Shown piece after piece: positions 1 through 10,560 of a DNA stretch of 64,000 bases. The notes beneath the pieces are model-generated. The model saw nothing but the letters and a program-made list of their open reading frames with translations. It had not been told where the DNA came from and made no database searches. The DNA is from Crossaster papposus (lineage: Eukaryota > Echinodermata > Asteroidea > Velatida > Solasteridae): contig JBAIAA010000021.1 in the NCBI GenBank assembly GCA_037893245.1, positions 1,054,001 through 1,118,000 on the forward strand, written 5' to 3'. Each line of letters begins with the position of its first letter. Within the stretch, counting starts at the first letter, position 1. The translations under genes were made by a program, and so were the position numbers.

Positions 1-137
1 ATTTCTTATTCAGACACGGGCTCGAGCGAGGATAAAGATGGGGTCCCTCTTGAGGCGCTCTATAGGTCGAAGCACGACCGCTCAAAATGTTCGCTGCAGC
101 CGGAAATCACTAGGGTCGCCCGGACCACTTTGCTCTG
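1..137 (+). other. Possible exon fragment at window edge
   Basis: Frame 1 is open from the first base and ends in CTCTG|GTAAGC, a good donor. The peptide starts ISYSDTGSSEDKDGVPLEAL and is hydrophilic. It would exit in phase 2, which does not fit PKD exon A (phase 0 entry), and it does not resemble the PKD N-terminus. It may be part of another gene, a repeat or chance. Confidence 0.2.
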
Positions 138-1011
138 GTAAGCTTTACTTTGGCTGTCCAAATCCTCCGATATTAAGGATCAGCCGGAAACAAATGAAGC
201 CTTACTTCATCCTTAGTAGTTTTGCTACACCTAGCAGCTACACACCTAGTCGGCATGACCGAAAACTGTTGTATTTTTACCCTGATTCAGAATGAAAAAC
301 CATGTAAAGACGGACACTTGTTGCAATATACGATATACTGGTACGGTATACAGTCAGTATACGATAGGCTGGGTAGCAGCGCGGCGAGTCTCTGCCTCGA
401 TTTTCGTCATACCCCTCTCGAGGTTTTATGTTAATAAGGCTTCCCTTTGAGGGGCGGAGTGGTTTGACAAAATTTTTCAAACATTATTTTCTCCCATTTA
501 TCACAGAAAATAAACACAACCACACACATACAGGGTGTTGTCAACATTATACTTTACTAATTTAAGCAAAATAAATCCTTATTACATGTTTCCTTTAATT
601 TTGTTTTCTTTTTATGTATTTCTAAACCATTGGAATTATTAAATAAATGTCACTGTAATTGTTATCACTGGAATGGTTGAACAAATAAATACATAAGAGT
701 ATTGGGTACGGTACATAAATGTACTGGTACATGTACACATGTACGTGTTTACGTACGAGTATCACATGCACAGTGTGTCATTTGGCTATTTCCTCATGCA
801 AATGCATAGATTTGCCATGTGATGGATTTCCCTCTGCATGTTCAATTATTTCTTCCCCAGTACAGACTTGACTTTAAAGTTTGAAGTGTTATGTCTGGAA
901 ATGATTACATGTCAGTGTACATGTACAGTACCAGTACATGTACCAGTATGTCTGGTAAAGTTGGATAATGCAGCTGCTCTATTACTCATCTGAGTCAGAT
1001 AGCAAGGTTAT

Positions 1012-1013
<2 letters not shown>

Positions 1014-1068
<55 letters not shown>

Positions 1069-1078
1069 TCTCTCTCTT
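1014..1078. repeat. 53-nt poly-C tract plus (TC)n
   Basis: Uninterrupted C from 1014 to 1066, then alternating T and C to about 1078. The open frames across it (poly-Pro or poly-Gly) are artefacts. Length is likely to be polymorphic or mis-assembled. Confidence 0.95.
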
Positions 1079-2246
1079 TCTGCAGTAGCAGTTATCCAGG
1101 CCAACACTTTTGACCATCTCCCTAGACCATTAACCCCTGAAGCAGTTTTCGTGTTGAATCTTAACTGAGTCACCTGCTGGCGCTGTCAAAAAGGTCTGCT
1201 CAGAGGGGACTTGTTTCACCTGCATGTTTTCTGGTTGTAAGATGAGTTACTTTTGCTAACTCTCATAAGGGTTGAGTTGTACAGTACATGTATGTACATG
1301 TACCATACATTTTAGAGTGTGACATTTGTGCATACATGCACACATGTACAAGTACTGTACATGTATATCTCAACTTTCAATTACACATTGTACGTAAGGT
1401 ACTGGTATGTAAAGTACTGGTACTGAGCAACTGAAAGTGAACACTTTGAATGGGAATGGGAGATTTTGTGAAAAGGTGTAAACATTGTGGGAACAAGTGT
1501 GAAAATGGTTTTCCACACGTGTGTGAAAGGTGTGAAAACGATTTTCCACTTGTACGAACATTTCGTACGTACTGTGGACCTACATGTACCGGTACATTGT
1601 ACATGTACGAACAATTGACATCCACAGGATGAGGTTACTGATTGTGGACTTGCACACATGTCCACAGTCAGTTTTACTCTTTCTGAAAAAGAGCTTGTAA
1701 GGTTAGAATGGGTTAGGGTTGTTATAGATAAAATTAAGGGAACACACAAGAGGCCCAGAATCAAAATTTGGGTTTCAAACAAATTTCAACAATTCTTAAT
1801 GTACCGGTACATAAAGACAAAGGAATATCCACAGTACGGAATGTAAAGCTGTGTGTGTAAAAATGTGAAAAGAATTTCATATTCCAAGGTTAAAGTAACT
1901 TTCAATTGCACTACACTTTACAAATGTGTACCAGTACAGTATGTACCAGTACCAGTACATGTACCGGTACCTGTGTACATGTATACATGCATGGACATTT
2001 ACAGACAATTAGTCAATGAAATCACTGCAATTACCTAGCTGTCGAACGTTATGGGCAACACTCTACATAATGTATTGTGTCAGGATTATTTGTAGTGTTT
2101 TTTCCTTCTTTCTGTAAACCTTGTAAATGTTAGCTCCATGTTAATGTACGGCACTTGATCCATGTACGGTACATGTACTGTACATATGTACATGTACATG
2201 AATCATGCATCAATTGACACATGAGATCTACATGTACTGGTACATG

Positions 2247-4159
2247 TACCGTAATTTCCGGCGGTAAAGCCGCACGGCGGATAAGGCGCAGGTCCCTAAA
2301 ATCACCCAAAAAAAATTCAAACGCCAACAGATAAGGCGCACTGCCGAATAAGGCGCATGCTTGAACGCACCCAAAAGAACACCAGGCGCCACCCGGTGTA
2401 GGTACATCGCCACAAAGGGGTCATTTTGTTGCCTTAGAACGATCCCATTATTCCAAGCATGAATTAAACCGTAACCCCATGGGCTGGTCCCATGAAGAAA
2501 AAACCCAAAGTACCTTTATCCATCGAGCCAACGCTGTGCATGATTGGGGTCATTTTGTTGCCTTAGAACGATCCCACTATTCCAAGCATGAATTAAACCG
2601 TAACCCCATGGGCTGGTCCCATGAAGAAAAAAATCCAAAGTACTTTAATTATCCATCGAGCCAAAGCTAGCTGTGCGTGATTGCGGTTTCTGACCCTGCA
2701 ATGGTGCGTCTTTTTCCAAAAGAAATAAGGTTCAATGAACTAAAACCATTGAGTGAGCCGACACGAAATGTATCAACAATCGCAAACACCAGATGTTCCT
2801 GACCGCAGAGTTTATACAATGGAAGCCGATACACGTGCCTCTCCCACAGATATCGGGTTTCAAAACCACGTTTAATGTTTTGGTCCGTGGGATTATAAAT
2901 TAATTCAGTACCGGTAGTACCGGTAAGTTCAGTCAGTCAGTGATTATAGTTTCTTTCCAGACAACGTAATCAGACAACATAGAGTTGACTTAATATATGG
3001 AAGGGATTTTTAGAGGGGATTTGTTTTTAAATAAAGTTCTTTTCCTTTATTTCAAACCTATAATTTGTTAATCACGTTCATAAGATATTTGTTTAATACA
3101 TCACTACTCTTAGTGTTAGTTTTGTTTTGAAGATCATTAAACTTATTTAATATCTTACAAATAAAATAAACGAAACAGACACATGAACCATCTCTTTTCC
3201 CGTTTGGTCGTCCTAATAAGGACGGTTTGTTTTGTTGGACTCTTCAACATTTATTGGAAGCTATATGTCAGGTGGCTTATTGAGGGCGCCCTTAATTATC
3301 GCCAGATTCGTATAGGGGAACGATTATGGCGAAATAAATAAATTCGCTCGAGAAATACATTGACAAACGCCTTTTAAATAAATTAAATAACTGCCAGGCG
3401 AGGGTTAGTGTAAGTAAATACAATGTATCTTTGTTGGAGATAAGCGGGCCGGGACAACATTTATTGAGAAGCAGTTTGTGTTGAGAGAAGGTCAACACCC
3501 AATGGTAATGAAGATTTGTTTAACTGGACTTCAGGGTTGGATAACGATTTTGTCACTGGGGAAGTAGTGAGCGGTGCTGAGGGCTTTGATGTTGGTCTTT
3601 TCAAGAAACTTGGTCGGCTCATCACTCAGTCACCCTGAATAATAAGATAATATTACGTTAAATTCTTATAATACTTTCTCAAACAAACATCTAAAATGAA
3701 GATATAATAAAACACCCTCAACGTTCACACAATAGAGGTTGGGTGAATGCGAATTCCAAACGTTTAAGTAATTCTGTTGCAGCATTTTCGGAATGAAAGA
3801 AAACGGCCAGAAAGAAAAAGGGGGTCCGACACATTGCGGCATTGTTGGAATAAAAGCACGGTCGTGGGGGGGGGAATCAACACATCGTGGCATTGTTGGA
3901 GGGTAAGCACATTCATAGGGGATCAACACATCACGGCATTGTTAGAATGGAAACACGGTCACAATGTCCGAAGAGTTGAGCTAATTGGTTGACCGCATTA
4001 TTGAGTAAGATTACGGCGTTCAAAGAATTCTTCACACAAAGACCGTCACTTTGAAATCAAGCGACATCGTATAAGGCGCACCGAAAGATAAGGCGCAGCG
4101 ATGTTTTTGTGGTCTAGAAAGTCAGATAAGCCGCGGCTTTACCGCCGGAAATTACGGTA
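2247..4159. mobile_element. 1.9-kb TIR DNA element, TA-flanked, non-autonomous
   Basis: The ends are inverted copies: CCGTAATTTCCGGCGGTAAA on the left and TTTACCGCCGGAAATTACGG on the right, each flanked by TA. Subterminal ATAAGGCGCA motifs occur at about 2281, 2331, 2348, 4071 and 4089, inside both ends. Such motifs with a CCGTA-type end are known from Tc1/mariner-like elements of animals, which would fit a TA target. No transposase frame is seen, so it is probably an internally deleted or non-autonomous copy. It contains a 129-bp direct duplication (2417-2545, 2546-2674). Confidence 0.75.
2417..2674. repeat. 129-bp direct tandem duplication inside the TIR element
   Basis: The block starting GGGGTCATTTTGTTGCC at 2417 recurs at 2546 with few differences, including CATGGGCTGGTCCCATGAAG in each copy. 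Confidence 0.85.
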
Positions 4160-5317
4160 CATCAATTTCCTGTTGTCTCGTTAAATAAATAAGGGACCGG
4201 TATCATTGATAGAATTCTGAAACTGAAAGCTATCAACTGTGTTGTTACATTGTACATGTTGTAGCTATAAGGCCGTTATAACGAGTGAACACAATGTACC
4301 CGGTACATGTACGGGTTCATGTACCGTACACGCACATGCACATTATTATACGTACAGAACCAAATAATCTGTGAAATTGTTCTTCCTGAAATTGTATTGA
4401 AGAAACAAATCATTAAATGTTTAAGAATGCGTGCCTGCAAGCAAATGTTGTTGCATTTTTTTCTGTTAAATAAAAATTTTTAAAAAGTTTATACCGGTTC
4501 TAAGCAAAAATTTCAAAAAGTATATATTGACCTGAAATATACAAATCAAATATATTAAGTTTTTTTTCTCAAACTTGACCATGTTATTAAGATCTTCAGA
4601 GGCAAAATAACAGTGGTACAAGAAACTACATGTACCGGTAACATTGAAAAGAAGGGAAAAAAAACAACCATACTGTACACAGCATGTGATTTTAATTGGA
4701 TAGCTCAAACCTTGAAAATAACTGTTTGACACTTGAACAATCCCTATCCAGTCAAAATCCAACACCAGGTTTTGTTGTAACCTGTTAGGATGGGTACTGG
4801 CCTGGACATCTACACTGATTTGTTTTGTTACAATGTACATGTACACTGGGTTAATTAAGCATAAAATCGGACTGATGAGTCCCGCAGTTTGGTCATTCTG
4901 GGTCAATTCAACATGCTTTTGGACCCGACCCTCACATACAGTATTAGTACTTATTGAAATATTTGGTGTTATGATTGGTCTATTATGAGAAACCCCCAGA
5001 TTTGTTTTTGTAATTTTGCTGGTTTGTTTTTGAGATACAGGTCAGTGAACTTTGGACTAATTAGCATGACCTCAAAACGTTAAATACTTCTATTTCTAAA
5101 ATTACTACATGTAGAAGGCCAAGTTGTACAGGTACATCATTTGGAAGCTCTTTGAATGATCTCCAATATATAAATAAAAAATTAAAATACCGGTAGTAGC
5201 GTGAAGCACAGAGAAATTATGTAACAAAATGACCTTTAAACTTGAAATATGCGTAGGATTTAAATTGCGAAATATGAAAAGTAAGTTTATGATGTTACTG
5301 GTAGCAACAATCAAGAA

Positions 5318-5773
5318 CATTTGTGACCCGCTCCATCGTAATCAGGAATAAGTCGCTGGGGCCGTTTTACGCAATCGGTCGTTGAAGTGAACGCATGGGT
5401 GAAAATCGTGACCAAGTCGTATTTCTGAACATTGTATTTTTAGGAAGTGTACATGTAGTTATCACAGATTATTGCCATTAATGTCTTGCATGTAAAAACG
5501 ATCAATAAAGATGAAAATAAAGAGGATATGTGTGCGCTGTCCATATCATTTTGGTCAATTTTGTTTATTTCGAAGCGATTTTTCTCGGAATGTGGATTCG
5601 GCAAATAAATATACACCTGTCATCTGCATCAGACCATAACTCGTTAACCAGAGGAAGATACACACTTATGATGGGTATCATTAGAAAGCTTATGAAATTC
5701 CCTTTCTCACCATGTGCATATCTCAAAAGGTCATTTTGAGACTTATTCCTGATTTCGATGGAGTGGGTCACAT
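5318..5773. mobile_element. TIR element with GTGACCC ends (about 455 bp)
   Basis: Left end ACATTTGTGACCCGCTCC with ATCAGGAATAAGT inside it. Right end ACTTATTCCTGATTTCGATG followed by GAGTGGGTCACATTTGT. The arms are imperfect inverted repeats of about 35 bp. No transposase is visible. The same GTGACCC terminus occurs in the foldbacks at 28768 and 46751. Confidence 0.75.
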
Positions 5774-6500
5774 TTGTGATAGGCACTCTTAAACTTTGTA
5801 AGTTATGATTTTTTTAAAGATATTTCATCAGGAAAAAGCCATAATTTTTTTCTACATGTACCTGCACTGTGTGGACTTCTTTTCCACACGGTGAATGCAT
5901 TACATGTACTTGTACACTTTGTACAGTGCACGCACGAACTACATGTACACGTAGTACCGGTAGTATTCTGGCACAGTACAAAATGGTCGTAAAACGCTGT
6001 ATTTTATTTACACATGTGTACATGTACATGTACACAGTTTGTAATTTGGAGTTGTCGCTAATGTCATGTAATCTACCCAGCGTATAAGATTTCGTTGCCA
6101 CGTTTTGGCTTGCAGATTTTCTTTTATGTAACTCCCGGTGGAATACCGTCTTTGTGTTGGCAATTTTTTGGCGAAGGAGAGGTAACGCGATAATGATTAA
6201 ATTGGCGGCAATCGCGCACGTTGCCTTTTTACATTTACTTGATTGTCGCCGTTTCTAGCAACTCTGGACTCCCTGCGCGTACCTTGACAGTAAAAGATGT
6301 GTACTCTCTTGATCTCACCCCGAATATGTGGTTTCTCTGTAAAGTATCCTGTACTTAAATTATTGCATTTTGAAATTTTATTCCTAACATTGGAGTGGAG
6401 CTCTATAAACCCTACCGGTACCGCTAGTGTAACTCAACTCTGGAACTAGTAACAGAGAAGCAAGTGGCAAAAAATGTTTTACCACTACCAAAGCATTTCC

Positions 6501-6747
6501 AGAGAAAAGCAAGAAAAACGGCGTTCTTTTCCAACCGGCATCGGGCAGTGGTTTTTGTATACATTTGTTGATTTTTTTTTTTTTATAAAATTCAATTTTT
6601 CGGAACAATTACAGGATATCTAGCGCTATCGTCTTGCTGAACGCCTACAATCATTATTTATTTTCAAATACATGTAATTATATATTTCTTAATAATTCAG
6701 TAGTAACTACAAGTAAGATTTTTTGATATCTGCAAATGGTGTATACA
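6501..6747 (+). mobile_element. MITE-A, degenerate 5'-truncated copy
   Basis: Matches the 3' two thirds of MITE-A: an AAAACGGCGTTC block, AGGATATCTAGCGC, CTACAATCATTATTTA, TTAATAATTCAGTAG and the terminal GCAAATGGTGTATAC. The right TTAA is lost. Confidence 0.75.
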
Positions 6748-6777
6748 TACATGTACATGTACATCCTACCGGTTTCT

Positions 6778-7014
6778 TTAACCAGTTCGCGCCGGATGAC
6801 GTACATTATGTACCATATATAAACGCAAAGTTTTCCCCAAATTCAAAACGGATGATGCATAAACGCGCCAAGTTTAAGTTCGGAAATGTCTGTCAGCAGC
6901 CTAGCAAGGCCAGAAATGCGTGGGTGTGCTTCCCGGCACTATCGGCCTGTACCCGCTTCAGATCGAGTTTCGTTAAAATAAAATGTTAAAATAATCCCGG
7001 CCCGAACTGGTTAA
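6778..7014 (+). mobile_element. MITE-B copy, TTAA-flanked
   Basis: Begins TTAACCAGTTCGCGCCGGAT and ends CGGCCCGAACTGGTTAA. It is a 237-bp element whose ends are inverted repeats sharing TTAA. It lies 86 nt before PKD exon A. Confidence 0.85.
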
Positions 7015-7100
7015 CGGCGAAATGAACGTACACCCTAGCTACCGGTACATGTACCGCAACATTTATTTTACTAATATATGGTAAATTTGTTTGATTGCAG

Positions 7101-7239
7101 TTTCCAGAGCATGACTTCTACGGAGTCTACGACAAGATTCTTCTGTTTAAGCATACACCGGGCGAATCCTACGTCTTACAGCCAATCACGTACTCCAGTG
7201 AGATTCCTGATGGCTCATTGGTGGAGGCGGTACTATCCG
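7101..7239 (+). CDS. PRKD: PKD exon A: end of N-terminal ubiquitin-like domain
   Basis: Encodes 46 residues beginning FPEHDFYGVYDKILLFKH and ending VEAVLS, matching the end of the PKD N-terminal ubiquitin-like fold, which mediates dimerisation in this family. The acceptor is a pyrimidine-rich tract ending TTGATTGCAG. The donor is GTAGGT directly after a lone G, so the exon leaves in phase 1, and that G joins CT of the next exon to make Ala. It enters in phase 0, so at least one coding exon must precede it; none was found in the 7.1 kb upstream. A TTAA-flanked MITE ends 86 nt before the acceptor. Confidence 0.9.
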
Positions 7240-8435
7240 GTAGGTATACATGTACTGATACATGTACGGCCATTTACGAAACCTTGTCTTTGTCACCAGG
7301 TTTTGGCTCCATTTCTGGCTTCAGCATTGTAATACACATTGTTCAGTTTTACTTGAGACAGAAGGCAAATTTGAGAAATGAGGCCAAGTTTTGGTAAACC
7401 TCCATGATACTTTGCGTAGAAGAGTTTTCTTTTTACCACCATCTTAAAGCAAATCAGTGGAATTTGTTTTGTAAAAGTGGATTTGTTTGGTGTTTTGTAT
7501 ACAAAAAACTGATGTACTGTACCATTAGGTACGGTACACTGTACTGTACATGTACATGGGGTCAACGGTACGAGACTGTTAGTCAAATTGTCAGGTTGAA
7601 GGTATACATGTACAAAGTACCATATATGCACCAATTGCTTTTGCTGTAATTTTCAGAGGGTTCATATTTAAAGTAAATATTGTGATGCTGACTTATTTTT
7701 AAAATTGATACAAAAATCCACTTTTCTTGAAAACCACAGCTCACCAGATGCCGTTATCTCACAGGATGCTTGAGACCGTTATTCACTTACATAGTGTACA
7801 TTGTACAGTCAAGTAATGTATTTTATAATAATTCAGTAGTCTTGTTTGTTGATGTTTGCAAATGGAGTAACTGATACTTTAAAGGCATGAAGGAGGTATC
7901 ATGCAACCTAATCTACTCCTTGTACTGCATACATTCTAGGCATTTTGAGTAGGACAATCAATCCATTTTATTCCTATCCTTTTTTTTTTCAGTTCATGGT
8001 GAAGCATTTGAAGGTAAAATTAATTCTCTTTTTTTTTAACATGCAGAATCATTGTTCGAATTAACTAAATATTCATCAAGTGCACACATTTACATTATAC
8101 ATTTTTGTTCATAATATAAACTCGATGCTTTTATCAAGTCTTACACTAATCAAAATGTGCGTAACATTTAGTCCTGCGATATTTAAGCAAACTTCATTTA
8201 TCATTTACATGTAATAACAGTCAAAAGTGTAGATTTCATCATAAACCACACAGCAAAAGCATTCATTAAACACATAGATTTTTTTTATTGGAAGCAAAAT
8301 GAGTGACTCGGAAATTATCTTTAACATTTTAACAAAAAATTAATACAGATTTATAAATGCCTAAGAAATCATATTGGTGAAGAGCCCAACACGTGGGATG
8401 TTAAACAGCCGATAAAAAAAGTGCCCCAGCCAGTT

Positions 8436-8677
8436 TTAACCAGTCTGCGCCGGATGACGTATATAAACGCAAACAATTCCCCAAATTCAAAACGGATGAC
8501 GCATAAACACGCCAAGTTCAAGTTCGGAAATGTATGTCAGCAGCGAGCAAGGCCGGAAATGCATGGGTGTGCTTCCCGGCACTATCAGCCTAAACCCGCT
8601 ACGGATCGAGTTTCGTTAAAAATAATCCCGCCCGTCGGCTCGGCGTTGTTAAAATAATCCCGGCGCGAACTGGTTAA
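8436..8677 (+). mobile_element. MITE-B copy, TTAA-flanked
   Basis: Starts TTAACCAGTCTGCGCCGGAT and ends CGGCGCGAACTGGTTAA. It aligns through its length with the copies at 6778 and 44033. Confidence 0.88.
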
Positions 8678-9513
8678 GAACACAAAATGTACCGAAACCG
8701 GTAGATCAACGGCGGGAAAAGACGACACACTTGCGATTCATGGATCTCTTGTTTTTGTACGGAGTGTGACAGTTCAAGGAAACAAGTAAATTACCTGAAT
8801 AATTTTTGATTTTGTTTGTTTGTGGGGGTGTAGTCATATTGGAAGTTGACAAATACATGTACATGTAAGCCGAGGGGAACTAGTTTATCAACTGCACTAG
8901 CTTCCCCCGAGTCTCGGGCCAATGAACTTGGCTGGGAAAGTAACAGTATGCTTGTGTACCGGTATGCGGTGTCGGGATACAATCGTATACTTAGTATACA
9001 AGTATGTATTCTAACATTTGATCATTAACAAACATGTGACTGTTTGAACCACAATTTGTTATAATTCCAGGACTCTATGTGTTCGTCGGGATGTTCGTGT
9101 GTCAGTATTTTGATTATCTACAGTATAGAACTGGGCACCGTATGAAGTAAAAAATTGTCAGGTGTGTTTGGTGTTGTCCATGGAGCTGTTTGTTTGTGAC
9201 TCACAGGTTAATGTGTGTACCCTACAGTACATGTACATGGCATTACTGTACATACTGGTCCTGCTCTGAAACAAACTGCCTACAATGTATGTGTTATGTA
9301 ATCCTTCCTGTATGTTATTGCTTGAAGGTTTCTGCATGGCAGCTGATTGGAATACATGTGCATACTCCTGCAGAGCTGTCAAAGAAATGACAAATACCGT
9401 AGTTATTGAAATTACAATGTACAATCCAGGGGTCATTGGTTCAAGTTCTGCTCCAGTCAATTTCTTTGTTAAATTTTCTTAATAGTAATAACTGCACCTG
9501 AGGGTTTCTTTTC

Positions 9514-9857
9514 TTCGAGTTTTGAGTTTCGAGTTGACTTTTCGAGTTTCGAGTTGACTTTTCGAGTTTCGAGTTGACTTTTTGAGTTTCGAGTTGACTT
9601 TTTGAGTTTTCGAGTTGACTTTTTGAGTTTCGAGTTGACTTTTTGAGTTTCGAGTTGACTTTTTGAGTTTCGAGTTGACTTTTTGAGTTTCGAGTTGACT
9701 TTTTGAGTTTCGAGTTGACTTTTTGAGTTTCGAGTTGACTTTTTGAGTTTCGAGTTGACTTTTCGAGTTTCGAGTTGACTTTTCGAGTTTCGAGTTGACT
9801 TTTCGAGTTTCGAGTTGACTTTTCGAGTTTCGAGTTGACTTTTCGAGTTTCGAGTTG
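9514..9857. repeat. 20-bp tandem repeat, about 17 copies
   Basis: The unit is GAGTTTCGAGTTGACTTTTC, with a subset of copies having TTTTTGAG in place of TTTTCGAG. The blocks are arranged as C-type, T-type, then C-type again. On the minus strand all three frames are open because the unit lacks stops in every frame and 20 is not a multiple of 3. Confidence 0.97.
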
Positions 9858-10087
9858 ATACATGTACGGTACAATGTACTGTACTTGTATTTGGTTTCCT
9901 CTGGGGTATCCTCTTTGAGTAATCCCCATTTATTAATTCCAAGGCCAATGCAACATTGCTAATGTTGCTAGTATCGTGACTTTGGACGTGATTCCTGGCC
10001 GCATGGCAATTACAGGTTTGTGGCTTCTGACTGGCACCCTCCCCCGAACAAAAATATTGACTAATTTGGGGAACCTCCAACACCGCC

Positions 10088-10200
10088 AACATATAGGGCT
10101 GGATAGCTCAGTTCGTAGAGCAACCGGAACGGCATCCGGAGGTCACTGGTACTGGTTCAAGTTCCGCTCCAGTTTCTTTATTCAATTTTCAAAATAATAA
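10088..10200 (+). mobile_element. tRNA-derived SINE head
   Basis: GGGCTGGATAGCTCAGTTCG plus GTAGAGCA resembles a tRNA 5' half with an A box, and GGTTCAAGTTCC resembles the B box. Stem pairing is degraded, and an AT-rich tail follows in place of a tRNA 3' end. Confidence 0.7.
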
Positions 10201-10445
10201 TATCAGCACCTATGTAGTTGGTTTCTCTTGCGGTTCTTTTGAAATGTTGTATTGAAAACAAACTGTATCCTCTTTAAGTGGTCCCTCTTTGCTACTGATA
10301 TTTCCCAGGTCAATGCAACATTGCTAATGTTGCTAGTATCGTGACTTTATCCATGATCCATGCCCACATGGCAATTATGAGTTTGTGGCTTCAGACTAGC
10401 GCCCCCTTAACAAATATATTACTAACTTGGGGAACCTCCAACACA

Positions 10446-10560
10446 GGGCTGGATAGCTTAGTTGGTAGAGCACTAAAACGGCAATCCGAAGTTTGCTGGT
10501 TTAAACCCTGCTCCAGTAATGTTTTTGGTTCAATTTTCAAAATACAAAATACAAGAGGCA
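10446..10560 (+). mobile_element. tRNA-derived SINE head, second copy
   Basis: GGGCTGGATAGCTTAGTTGG then TAGAGCA, and a decayed B box GGTTTAAACCC. Same family as 10088 and 52535. Confidence 0.7.

Larger units (their letters stand above)
1..7100. other. Upstream DNA, intron or 5' flank of PKD, no proven gene
   Basis: Holds a poly-C tract, many GTACATGTAC-type palindromes, a 1.9-kb TIR element (2247-4159), a TIR element at 5318-5773 and MITE-A and MITE-B copies. Exon A starts in phase 0, so this stretch should be intron, but no exon encoding the start of the ubiquitin-like domain is recognisable. The short open frames are not convincing, apart from the uncertain one at 1-137. Confidence 0.5.
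9880..10560. repeat. Two tandem SINE-like units about 366 bp apart
   Basis: Each unit has CAATGCAACATTGCTAATGT followed by TGCTAGTATCGTGACTTT, then TTGGGGAACCTCCAACAC, then a tRNA-like block beginning GGGCTGGATAGCT and ending with GCTCCAGT and an AT-rich tail. The first unit spans about 9880-10200, the second about 10250-10560. A fragment of the same tRNA-like tail is at 9432-9482. Confidence 0.8.

Noticed and set aside
968-1173. Poly-Pro and poly-Gly frames
   Set aside because: Produced by the poly-C tract.
1-7100. First coding exon of PKD
   Set aside because: No segment resembles the start of the ubiquitin-like domain with a phase 0 donor; the edge frame at 1-137 is phase 2.
9514-9857. 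CRISPR-like array
   Set aside because: Units are contiguous with no spacers, in a eukaryotic intron.
9441-10092. Three overlapping minus-strand frames of 131-207 codons
   Set aside because: They are translations of the 20-bp satellite, which lacks stops in every frame; there is no codon bias or domain.
10088-10160. tRNA gene
   Set aside because: The head has A- and B-box-like words but imperfect stems, an AT-rich tail and sister copies, so it is a SINE.
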